The notes under the pieces: model-generated
The model's input: only the letters and a program-made list of their open reading frames with translations
What the model was told of the DNA's origin: nothing
Database searches by the model: none
Program-made: the position numbers and the translations under genes
Shown here: one piece after another, positions 1-5,959 of the stretch
How positions within the stretch are numbered: the stretch's first letter is position 1
Layout of the letters: each line of letters begins with the position of its first letter
Source: an uncultured Acidimicrobiia bacterium
GTDB taxonomy: Bacteria > Actinomycetota > Acidimicrobiia > Spongiisociales > JAENVV01
DNA: 12,888 bases
Reading direction: 5' to 3'
NCBI GenBank assembly: GCA_905480085.1
Contig: CAJQPD010000129.1
Span: 1-12,888, forward strand

Positions 1-1
1 C

Positions 2-109
2 CGCATCAAACACCAAGCCGGATGGACCTACACGAGACTCCCCAACGGCCACCACCAATGGACCAGCCGACTCGGACACACCTACACCAACAAACCCGAA
101 CCACCCTGA
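2..109 (+). CDS. HNH endonuclease (DUF222/13E12-repeat type), C-terminal fragment
   Basis: The second reading frame from the left edge is open to a TGA at 107-109 and encodes 35 residues. It contains the pattern HQAGWTYTRLPNGHHQWTS followed by GHTYTN. This matches the extreme C-terminus of actinobacterial DUF222/HNH endonucleases, where the HNH core is followed by a short beta-rich tail of the type GW-x-T-R-x-P-DG-x-x-x-WTSP-x-G. The catalytic HNH residues lie upstream of the window, so only the tail is seen. The family is highly multicopy in actinobacteria and its cellular role is poorly known. The gene points towards the convergent 2H phosphoesterase gene and appears unrelated to the catabolic operons. 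Identification rests on a short motif match from memory. An overlapping frame (22-387) is longer but has an unnatural composition. Confidence 0.6.
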   Translation, partial: RIKHQAGWTYTRLPNGHHQWTSRLGHTYTNKPEPP

Positions 110-242
110 AAGCGTCGGGCGACCAGCCCGAAGGCACTTCCCTTGAAGAAGCTTCCCCCAAACGCACTTCCCGAGAGTCGCACCAATGGATAGGGAGGAA
201 GCACCATGTGTCTCCGATCCCAGTCCTGGCTAGCGAGACTGG
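110..242. other. Convergent intergenic spacer
   Basis: This 133-nt spacer lies between the HNH gene tail (+) and the 3' end of the seven-gene minus operon. It holds a small perfect hairpin, TCGGGC-GACCA-GCCCGA at 115-131, 5 nt after the HNH stop codon and with no T-run. It also holds two copies of GCACTTCCC (134-142 and 164-172) and a dyad CCAGTC...GACTGG (220-225 and 237-242) abutting the stop codon of the 2H gene. Either hairpin could act as a weak terminator, but neither has the U-tract of a standard intrinsic terminator. I see no convincing gene here. Confidence 0.4.
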
Positions 243-770
243 CTACCCAACGCCGAGGGTGAAGCTGGCGATCCGGGCCCAGGAGCCGGGAGTGGCATCT
301 CCGGCGATCAGGTCGACCTCAGAGACGGTCGTTTCGACGGGGAGCAGTGCCTCGATAGCCGCGGCAGCTTCGACCATCGACGAATAATCCTCGCTGTCGC
401 CGACCGTAAGGTGTGGAGTCGGATCCGGATGCAACCCGCCGTACGGGGGCCATTCCGGCCAGTGCCGGCAGACCATGGCGGTGAGACTTTTGAAGACAGC
501 CTGGGGTTGCGGCACCAGATACACCACTTCGGTGGCGAACCAACCAACCGATGCCAGACTCAACTTAAAGGCTGGAACCGGCGCGAACATGGTCGCCAGA
601 TCGTCGAGCACGTCGTCATTCAACAGGTCCGGTGGCATAAACGGGTAGAGCACGGTGATGTGAGCGGGAACCCCGAGCGGCGCCGAACTATCCAGGTTGT
701 CTCGTAGGAGTCCGACCACTCTCTCGGCCGCGGGTACCGCAACGATGAGAGCGCTCTCCCGGCCGTCCAT
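243..770 (-). CDS. 2H phosphoesterase / 2'-5' RNA ligase-like protein
   Basis: This 175-residue protein carries the two HxTx signatures that define the 2H phosphoesterase superfamily: H37-I-T-V followed by LYPF, and H120-L-T-V. The spacing (83 residues) and total length fit a single bilobal domain of the 2'-5' RNA ligase-like group. In the family the two histidines bind and hydrolyse 2',3'-cyclic or linear nucleotide phosphodiesters, and some members act on ADP-ribose cyclic phosphate or on peptide-linked phosphodiesters. The actual substrate is unknown. The protein is probably cytosolic, with no signal peptide or membrane segment. It is the last gene of the minus operon and starts 2 nt after the LigA-type stop codon, so it is very likely translated with the dioxygenase genes even though its chemistry does not obviously belong to aromatic catabolism. 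The ATG at 770 is supported by the tight packing. Confidence 0.8.
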   Translation of the reverse strand: MDGRESALIVAVPAAERVVGLLRDNLDSSAPLGVPAHITVLYPFMPPDLLNDDVLDDLATMFAPVPAFKLSLASVGWFATEVVYLVPQPQAVFKSLTAMVCRHWPEWPPYGGLHPDPTPHLTVGDSEDYSSMVEAAAAIEALLPVETTVSEVDLIAGDATPGSWARIASFTLGVG

Positions 771-772
771 GG

Positions 773-1117
773 CTACGTCGCAAAGTTGGGGTAGCCGTGC
801 GGTGTGACGGCCTCTTTGTATGCGCGATCAAAGTCGGGGAAGGCGACTCCGTTGAAGTCCACCTCGACGGCCCTGGCGAAATGCAAAAGGATGTATGGAT
901 GTGCTCCCATCTCGTACAACTTCCCAACGTCGAGGCCGGCCAGGGCGGCTTGCTCGTCGCTAGACAAGGATCCGCCGTATGGGACCGGCCGCACAGATTC
1001 TTCCGCGGCCCCAACCCACCCGGCGACGAAACCTTCCCGATCGTTGCAGAATTCGTTGAGCGCTTCAGTCGTCCCATCCACAAACATCATGAACTTATTG
1101 ATGTCGAACCGGCTCAT
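773..1117 (-). CDS. LigA-type small subunit of an extradiol ring-cleavage dioxygenase
   Basis: This 114-residue, all-helical-looking protein has the features of the LigA family (protocatechuate 4,5-dioxygenase alpha subunit): an N-terminal helix ending in LNEFCNDREGF, a middle segment LSSDEQAALAGLDVGKLYEMGAHPY, and a C-terminal amphipathic stretch. LigA subunits are non-catalytic and cap the active site of the LigB subunit. The ATG at 1117 is chosen because it overlaps the stop codon of the LigB-type gene by 4 nt (ATGA) and gives a family-sized protein. The same frame is open further upstream to 1318, but that part lies inside the LigB-type gene and has non-native composition. The physical coupling of the two genes supports a heteromeric enzyme. 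Its substrate (protocatechuate-like, gallate-like or a hydroxypyridine) cannot be told from the sequence. Confidence 0.82.
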   Translation of the reverse strand: MSRFDINKFMMFVDGTTEALNEFCNDREGFVAGWVGAAEESVRPVPYGGSLSSDEQAALAGLDVGKLYEMGAHPYILLHFARAVEVDFNGVAFPDFDRAYKEAVTPHGYPNFAT

Positions 1118-1968
1118 GATTGGTCCTTCATGTCCCAGTAGAAAAACGGACCGGGCGCAAATCGCGAAGCCGTGCCCTCTGCGAAGTCCGGGGCCCGATT
1201 GGCGGCCGCCAGCCCGACGAGCAAATTGAGAAACTGCAACGTGACATTGCCGGCAGACGCGAGTCTGTCGAACTGACAACCCTCGATGGCAACATCGATA
1301 TCCCCACTCGCCATCCACGCCACCGCGTCGGCATCGAACTCAGGATCCGGCGAATCTCCACCGAGGAACTGGCGGGGACCGCCAATGTCGGTCGCGAGGT
1401 GACCCGTGGCAATGATGGCAACCCGCTTGTCGGCTCCATCGGTGGCAATGGTTTCTCGAAGGTATTGACCGAGAGCGGCAAACCGACGCGGTCCGGGCAA
1501 CGGTGGCATATTGGTGTTCGAGTGAATCGGGACAATAGGGATGTCGTACTGGGGTCGCAGGAACCACAGCGGGACCGTCCATCCATGGTCGATCAACCAC
1601 TCATTCGAAAAACCGAAGTCGATGGAGTCGCTGTTGAGGTACTCGGTACCCAACAGTGATGTGGCCATCTCGACGTCCCCTGGCACCTCCATCGGATCGA
1701 GCCCGAACGTCCTGATCTCGTTGGGGTGGGTTCCCTGAAACCGGGACGCCTTGCCGATCATGAACGCCGGTGAGTTGTCATAGAAGAACTTCCGGAAGTG
1801 GTCTGAGCCGACCATGATCAGGACGTCAGGCCGGGCGTCCTCAAGACGTCCTCGAAAGTCCTGAAAGTTCTCATGGGTGGCGCGTAGGTCTTCATCTATC
1901 CCCGCCTCCATGGCTCGCTTGAGGAGCGGATTGTGAGGAACCCCGAGGACCGCGACCAGCTCAGACAT
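1114..1968 (-). CDS. LigB-type (class III) extradiol ring-cleavage dioxygenase, catalytic subunit
   Basis: This 284-residue protein belongs to the class III extradiol dioxygenase family (LigB, PF02900), which opens catecholic rings with non-heme Fe(II) and O2. The visible family signatures are LGVPHNP with H12, the strand-loop VLIMVGSDHF with H57 (both expected metal ligands), and IIATGHLATDIGG with H190, the expected acid/base histidine. The third metal ligand in LigB is a glutamate near the C-terminus. The corresponding stretch here reads SAGNVTLQFLNLL and appears to place a glutamine (Q245) at that site; this alignment is from memory and needs checking. The ATG at 1968 overlaps the preceding TGA by one base (TGATG), which suggests translational coupling to the upstream hydrolase gene. 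At its 3' end the gene overlaps the LigA-type gene by 4 nt. Confidence 0.85.
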   Translation of the reverse strand: MSELVAVLGVPHNPLLKRAMEAGIDEDLRATHENFQDFRGRLEDARPDVLIMVGSDHFRKFFYDNSPAFMIGKASRFQGTHPNEIRTFGLDPMEVPGDVEMATSLLGTEYLNSDSIDFGFSNEWLIDHGWTVPLWFLRPQYDIPIVPIHSNTNMPPLPGPRRFAALGQYLRETIATDGADKRVAIIATGHLATDIGGPRQFLGGDSPDPEFDADAVAWMASGDIDVAIEGCQFDRLASAGNVTLQFLNLLVGLAAANRAPDFAEGTASRFAPGPFFYWDMKDQS

Positions 1969-3038
1969 CAGCCTCTGGCCCCAAGTTGCCTGGCCATCCA
2001 GTCGGCGGCATCGTGACGGTACAGATACGCCTTGTTCGACGCCACGTGGTTGCCCCCCTTGATGATGTTCAGGGTGACCGGACCGGTAATACCCTCTGCC
2101 ATCTCGCGAGCTGCCGCCGGTGGGACGATCCGGTCCTGATCTCCCCCCATGATGTAGGCCGGGCAGGTGACCTGATGGATGACCTCGGTGAGATCCAGCA
2201 GTTCAGCCTTCGGATACGCTTCATCAAGGGTTTCGGAATGAGTTCGAACCCGCCACGTCTCCAGCGACATCGGCGGAAGGATGTCCCAAGAGTCCACCAC
2301 CCGGAACGGCCCCGACAGGGAAACCAAAGCCTGGATCCGCTTCTCGAAACAAGCAGCCCGAACCACATAGAAGCCGCCCATGCTGACCCCCCACGCCCCG
2401 AGACGGTCCGTATCGAGATCGTCCCTCGCCTCCAGCACATCGATGGCGGCAGCAGCCGCCACCTCATAGGTCGGGGTGATCGGGTAATCGAACTCCGACT
2501 CGCCTTGTCCTGGCCCATCCATCGTGAACGTGGCCATGCCCCGATCGAGATAGAACTGTTCGTTGGTCGAGAGTTCTTCCTTGGCAGAATCCAGACCAGG
2601 CATCATGAGCACGATCGGTGGGTTCTCGATGCCAATTGGCTTACGAAGGTTGCCGACGAGCGGCGGGCCGTCACCGAACGGAATCTCAAGTCGTTCGACC
2701 GGTTCGGCAAACAGCGGATGTGCTTTGCGATGGGCCCGAATGGCATCCTGATGGGCGGCCTTCATCTGAACGAGGTCGTGAGTGAACAAGAACTTCCCGA
2801 AGTGGTAGCAAACCGCCGCGGTGTTGAAATGGACTGCGGCGCTGCGAGTCCGCCCCTGCGACAGCGCCCGGTCCCCTTCGGCCTCGTGAATCGCACCACG
2901 CGCCGACCAGGCCGCGCACCATTCGTCCCACGAGTCGATCGAACCGGTTACTTCCAGAAAGTCGCCGACCGGCACACCATTCTCAACGTAACGGGGTGCC
3001 CAATGTGAAATTGCTGCTTCGATTCTCGGATCTGCCAT
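1968..3038 (-). CDS. Alpha/beta hydrolase, 2,6-dihydroxypseudooxynicotine hydrolase / FrsA-like
   Basis: This 356-residue protein has a helical N-terminal region of about 120 residues followed by an alpha/beta-hydrolase core. Key elements are PGLDS (oxyanion region, about 147-151), the nucleophile elbow GVSMGG with Ser219, GGDQDRIVP with Asp302, and KGGNHVA with His331. The N-terminal helical cap and the triad spacing resemble 2,6-dihydroxypseudooxynicotine hydrolase, a C-C bond hydrolase of nicotine breakdown, whose triad I recall as Ser217, Asp300 and His329. That enzyme also uses an acidic residue near 248; Asp249 lies at a comparable place here. The resemblance is to the fold and architecture and does not identify the substrate. 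The gene is followed immediately by the ring-cleavage dioxygenase, consistent with successive steps of ring catabolism. No Shine-Dalgarno sequence is visible before the ATG at 3038. Confidence 0.8.
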   Translation of the reverse strand: MADPRIEAAISHWAPRYVENGVPVGDFLEVTGSIDSWDEWCAAWSARGAIHEAEGDRALSQGRTRSAAVHFNTAAVCYHFGKFLFTHDLVQMKAAHQDAIRAHRKAHPLFAEPVERLEIPFGDGPPLVGNLRKPIGIENPPIVLMMPGLDSAKEELSTNEQFYLDRGMATFTMDGPGQGESEFDYPITPTYEVAAAAAIDVLEARDDLDTDRLGAWGVSMGGFYVVRAACFEKRIQALVSLSGPFRVVDSWDILPPMSLETWRVRTHSETLDEAYPKAELLDLTEVIHQVTCPAYIMGGDQDRIVPPAAAREMAEGITGPVTLNIIKGGNHVASNKAYLYRHDAADWMARQLGARG

Positions 3039-3103
3039 GGTTTGCGAGACTACACATGAGTGGGCCTCGCGTGCCGGTATCGGGGCTGGCGGTCATCCAA
3101 CCG
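3039..3103 (-). promoter_or_regulatory. Possible internal promoter before the hydrolase-dioxygenase genes
   Basis: The 65-nt gap between the MFS gene and the hydrolase gene is the largest in the minus operon. On the minus strand it holds TAGTCT (3052-3047), a TANNNT-type -10 match, with its 3' end 8 nt before the ATG at 3038. There is no Shine-Dalgarno sequence in between. This arrangement would place the transcript start at or next to the start codon and so give a leaderless mRNA, which is common in actinobacteria. No -35 match is visible. The assignment is an inference from spacing. Confidence 0.25.
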
Positions 3104-4354
3104 CTAGGACGGTGGCTGAGTCCCACCCACGACCTCGGGTACCACGTCCTGGACACGGTCAATCCCGCGCAATGCCGGAAAGAGTCTCCACCAGAGAACG
3201 ACGATCAGAAGCGTCCCGATCCCGCCGGTAGTCACCGCCAGCGACGCACCAAGCCATTGGCCGACCAATCCGGACTCGACGGCACCCAACTCATTGGACC
3301 CGCCAATGAACACGCTCTCAGTCGCCAGAACCCGGCCACGCATATGCTCAGGCGTGGCGAGCGGAGTCACCGAGGAACGGACCACCACCGAAACAACATC
3401 GGCGGCCCCGAGTACGGCCAGAGCCACCAGGGCGACCACAAAGTTGGTAGTCAGGCCGAGCACGATCGTGGCAAGTCCAAATATGAAGACGGCCACCAGC
3501 ATCTTCGGGCCCGCATGTCGTCTCATCGGACGGACTGCCAGGATGGTGGCCATGCCAAGCGCGCCGATGGCAATCGATGCTCGTAGCCACCCGAACTCGA
3601 CAACTCCCACTCCGAGACGTTCGTCGGCGATAGCCGGAAGCAAGGCAACCGCTCCTCCAAGCAGCACCGCAAACAGGTCAAGCGTCATGATGCCGAGCAC
3701 CGTGGGAGTGCGTCGAATGAACCGCAATCCTTCAAAGGCGTCCCGAATGGCAGCTCGGGGCGTCGTTGCCTGGCTCATCTTCATCGTTGTCGGCTTCGGC
3801 ACGTAGAACAGAGCGCCCATGGACGCCACGTAAAAGATGGCCGCCGCCATGTACGGGAGGGCCGAGTTCCGCTCGTAGAGAACCGCGGCAGCGATGGGGC
3901 CAACGATCGTCGCGACCTGGAACGACCCGGATCGGATAGCGACCACCCTGCTCACAACACCCGGTGGCGACAAGTCGAACGGCAACGCCCAACCAGACGG
4001 CGCCACCAGCGCCCGACCGGCTCCAAAAAGGCCCATGAGAACAAAAGCAGGGGCCACGCTGGTCGGCTCGGACAAGGAGTACATGACCAGACCGAGCGAC
4101 ACCAGCATCTGCGCAATCAGCCCAAACGCATACACCTTGCGTCGATCAAAACGATCGGACAGGAACCCGGCCACCGGCGACAAGAAGAAGACCGGAATGA
4201 ACTGCACCAGGCCAAGAAGACCAAGGTCGAGTTCTCGTCCGGTGATCTGATAGATCTGTAGGCCGACAATCGTCACAAGCGCGGCTTGTCCGACTCGTGA
4301 CAGGAAAATGGCGCCGATCAGGACCTTTACCCCTCTGGGTACCCGATCGATCAC
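3104..4354 (-). CDS. MFS transporter (MFS_3 / EntS-like, 12 predicted membrane segments)
   Basis: This 416-residue integral membrane protein has alternating hydrophobic segments consistent with about 12 helices in two bundles, separated by a more polar stretch near 190-210. The MFS motif A loop between helices 2 and 3 is clear as GFLSDRFDRRKV (63-74). The N-terminus (ALVTIVGLQIYQITGRELDLGLLGLVQ, in short pieces) resembles the MFS_3 group that includes enterobactin exporter EntS and assorted drug or small-molecule exporters. The start is GTG at 4354, which overlaps the TGA of the preceding hydrolase gene by 4 nt (GTGA). Its place inside a catabolic operon suggests transport of the substrate, an intermediate or a toxic by-product. 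The family leans towards export, but direction cannot be decided from sequence alone. Confidence 0.82.
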   Translation of the reverse strand: MIDRVPRGVKVLIGAIFLSRVGQAALVTIVGLQIYQITGRELDLGLLGLVQFIPVFFLSPVAGFLSDRFDRRKVYAFGLIAQMLVSLGLVMYSLSEPTSVAPAFVLMGLFGAGRALVAPSGWALPFDLSPPGVVSRVVAIRSGSFQVATIVGPIAAAVLYERNSALPYMAAAIFYVASMGALFYVPKPTTMKMSQATTPRAAIRDAFEGLRFIRRTPTVLGIMTLDLFAVLLGGAVALLPAIADERLGVGVVEFGWLRASIAIGALGMATILAVRPMRRHAGPKMLVAVFIFGLATIVLGLTTNFVVALVALAVLGAADVVSVVVRSSVTPLATPEHMRGRVLATESVFIGGSNELGAVESGLVGQWLGASLAVTTGGIGTLLIVVLWWRLFPALRGIDRVQDVVPEVVGGTQPPS

Positions 4355-5250
4355 TTCATGTATCGATCAAGGTAGACGATGACCCCCGCCACAGCCTGGC
4401 GCTGAACGTCATTGACCTCGTATTCGCCGTCGGCTCCGCGCATCGGGTACACGTAACCGTGCAGATCATGATCCCACGACACCCATTCACAATCTTTGCC
4501 TGCTTCGGCCAACATGTCATAGGTAGTCCTGAAAATGCCCTGCAGGTGGTCGGTATCGCGTCCCATCACAAGGATTGGAGTTTGAATGCCGGCCACCCTG
4601 GCGCGAGCGATATCCATGTCGATCCGGCCTCGTACCTTCTCGACCTCCGCCATTTGCATGTCTTCGATGTTGCGCATGTGCGTTTCTTCATTCATCGGGG
4701 CCGTGTGGTCCGGATTCAGAGCAAGGTATTCATGTGAGGCGGGTTCGCTGGCCACGCCGACGAGCGCCCCGTGATACTCCGAGCAAATCTTCATGACCAT
4801 CTCGCCGCCGTGACTCATGCCGATCAACCCGACGCCGGAAAACCGCGGATCTGCGTTGAAGTGCTCGATGATGGCGATCTCGTCCTCATACTCAAGGGGC
4901 GACCGGTTGAACATTTCACGACCCTGTCGGGCGTCCCTCACTAGCGGGCCACCATTGTTGTACCCGAGTTCGACTTCGGTGCGATAGCGAATCCACGCAC
5001 AGGCGTACCCGGCCTCGACGAGACGGTCCATGGTCCAGCCGCGATTCCGCATCGCATCACGGATCCAGGCCATACCTTCGCCACCATTCCCAGATGCCAA
5101 CAGGATGAGCGGAAAAGGTCCCGGTCCATCGGGCGTCCGTAATCCAACCGGGGCGTAGAGACCGTCCCACGTTTCGACGAACGTCAACTCGGCCTCCCCA
5201 TGATCGGAAGTCATCTCGGTGATTCGCACCGCTTCGGGGTCGATTCCCAT
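4351..5250 (-). CDS. Dienelactone-hydrolase-like alpha/beta hydrolase
   Basis: With the start at 5250 this is a 299-residue alpha/beta hydrolase. It contains a strand PFPLILLASGNGG (oxyanion region), the nucleophile elbow GMSHGG (Ser146), VMGRDTDHLQ (Asp234 the likely acid) and DHDLHGY (His264 the likely base). The overall pattern fits the dienelactone hydrolase / prolyl-oligopeptidase-like families, which hydrolyse lactones, esters or peptides. An ATG at 5271 is in frame, but the one at 5250 is preferred: it has AAGGAG (5262-5257) at 6-nt spacing, that sequence overlaps the stop codon of the preceding gene, and the protein then starts MGIDPEAV. The gap to the preceding gene is 10 nt, so the two are likely cotranscribed. 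At its 3' end it overlaps the MFS gene by 4 nt. It may hydrolyse a lactone or ester intermediate of the same pathway, which is inference from context. Confidence 0.78.
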   Translation of the reverse strand: MGIDPEAVRITEMTSDHGEAELTFVETWDGLYAPVGLRTPDGPGPFPLILLASGNGGEGMAWIRDAMRNRGWTMDRLVEAGYACAWIRYRTEVELGYNNGGPLVRDARQGREMFNRSPLEYEDEIAIIEHFNADPRFSGVGLIGMSHGGEMVMKICSEYHGALVGVASEPASHEYLALNPDHTAPMNEETHMRNIEDMQMAEVEKVRGRIDMDIARARVAGIQTPILVMGRDTDHLQGIFRTTYDMLAEAGKDCEWVSWDHDLHGYVYPMRGADGEYEVNDVQRQAVAGVIVYLDRYMK

Positions 5251-5260
5251 TTCCTGCTCC

Positions 5261-5833
5261 TTATTCGCCATCTGCGGTCGCCAAACCTACCTGAGTGTCA
5301 CCCAACACCTCACCATGTCCGATCCCCAATGTTTTGATCCATCGCTGCTGACCGCTCGTCAAAGCGATGAAGAAGCCCAGCTCGACAAGTTCCGGCTCGG
5401 TGAAGTGAGTGTGGAGCTGCGCCCACAGATCGTCATCGGCGATGCTGGAGTCCCAGAGGATGGCGCTCGTGTAGCGAAGGGCCGCCTTCTGGCGGTCATC
5501 AAATCGATCCGAATCCTCAAACCTAAGCAATTCGTCATAATCGGATTCGGTAAGTCCTTGCCGTCCACCCTGGACGGACCGTTGGACCCCTCAGTAGTCA
5601 CAGTCAATCGATTGCGATACATACACCCGGCACAGTTCCTTGACGGAATGGTCGAGCACTCCCTCAATAAATGTTTCCCGCCAGGCATTCGTGAATGTGT
5701 GGAGCACCGCGGGAACGTGCGACCGGATCGACTGGCTTTCCGGGCGAGGTGTCCCGTTCCAGCGAGCGTGCTCAAGTAGGTCACGGTCCTCCGGAGGGAG
5801 CGAGTCTGGCGGCGGGTAGCTGATGTTTGGCAT
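5261..5833 (-). CDS. AhpD/carboxymuconolactone decarboxylase-like selenoprotein (CxxU, in-frame TGA = Sec81)
   Basis: Read through one in-frame TGA (5591-5593), the gene encodes 190 residues of the AhpD-like/CMD family (PF02627). The start MPNISYPPPDSLPPEDRD is family-typical, with GAGGAGG (5845-5839) 5 nt upstream. The redox core is KELCRVYVSQSIDCDY-TGA-GVQRSVQGG: the TGA falls exactly on the second Cys of the CxxC motif. E66 lies 12 residues before C78, the same spacing I recall between Glu118 and Cys130 of mycobacterial AhpD, where Cys133 is the partner cysteine. The position of His137 is Arg85 here. The 109 codons after the TGA stay in frame and look native (DERQ-like helix DDRQKAALRYTSAI, then EPELVELGFFIALTSGQQRWIKTLGI). 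A SECIS-like hairpin follows the TGA. The likely function is a thiol/selenol peroxidase or reductase. Alternatives are a point-mutated pseudogene or a sequencing error. It is the first gene of the minus operon. Confidence 0.8.
5553..5588 (-). promoter_or_regulatory. Putative bacterial SECIS element
   Basis: Counting from the first base after the TGA on the minus strand, bases 14-19 (CCGTCC) pair perfectly with bases 25-30 (GGACGG) around the loop AGGGT. Bases 3-7 (GGTCC) pair with 34-38 (GGACT), including one G-U pair. An internal loop of 6 and 3 nt separates the two helices. The apical loop starts about 20 nt after the TGA and has G at its second position. Bacterial SECIS elements are known to lie within the reading frame just after the UGA, with a small apical loop roughly 16-37 nt downstream and a G in the first two loop positions. 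SelB-tRNA(Sec) would bind the apical part. The assignment was made by eye, with no folding calculation. Confidence 0.68.
5591..5593 (-). other. In-frame TGA, predicted selenocysteine codon
   Basis: This TGA is codon 81 of the AhpD-like gene, preceded by TGT GAC TAC (Cys78-Asp-Tyr). It stands where the second cysteine of the CxxC redox centre is expected. No frameshift flanks it and no other stop occurs before the TAA at 5263-5261. Confidence 0.75.
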
Positions 5834-5959
5834 GATGGCCTCCTCGGCCATGAGACTAACCATCCAGAGACGGGAACATCCGTTCGCCAGACGAACCCGG
5901 GGGAACCGGGCATTTCGGATCAAGCCAACGTAGGATCGAAACCAACCGAGGAGGGTCGC
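5834..5959. promoter_or_regulatory. Divergent promoter/operator region
   Basis: This 126-nt region separates the first genes of two divergent operons. On the plus strand TAGGAT (5931-5936) is a good actinobacterial -10 match. It would start transcription near 5943, just ahead of the Shine-Dalgarno sequence GAGGAGGG at 5948-5955. On the minus strand TAGTCT (5858-5853) is a TANNNT match that would start a short leader before GAGGAGG (5845-5839) and the ATG at 5833. Neither has a clear -35. Between the two lie adjacent dyads, GTTCG-N5-CGAAC (5882-5896) and CCCGG-N5-CCGGG (5896-5910), which could be operators for a shared regulator. No regulator gene is present in the window. Confidence 0.4.

Noticed and set aside
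220..242. CCAGTC...GACTGG dyad as terminator of the minus operon
   Set aside because: It has only a 6-bp stem with an 11-nt loop and no T-run, so it is too weak to call as an intrinsic terminator.
206..262. Short frame starting MCLRSQSWLARLATQ with GGGAGG 7 nt upstream, like a Cys-containing leader peptide
   Set aside because: No plus-strand gene follows for it to regulate, and it overlaps the end of the 2H gene antisense. It is most likely chance.
22..387. 121-residue plus-strand reading frame at the left edge
   Set aside because: It overlaps the HNH tail in another frame and then runs antisense to the 2H gene. Its composition (Thr, Pro, Ser, Arg, His rich) is that of a shadow frame.
1118..1318. 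Upstream extension of the LigA-type gene
   Set aside because: It lies inside the LigB-type gene, has shadow-frame composition, and would double the family length.
1986..3008. 340-residue plus-strand frame opposite the C-C-hydrolase-like gene
   Set aside because: It is antisense to a clear alpha/beta hydrolase with an intact triad. Long antisense frames are common in GC-rich coding DNA.
5591..5593. Reading the AhpD-like gene as a pseudogene split by a nonsense mutation
   Set aside because: The stop is TGA, it falls exactly at the redox Cys, the downstream half shows no decay, and a SECIS-like hairpin follows. A point mutation or sequencing error remains possible but is less likely.
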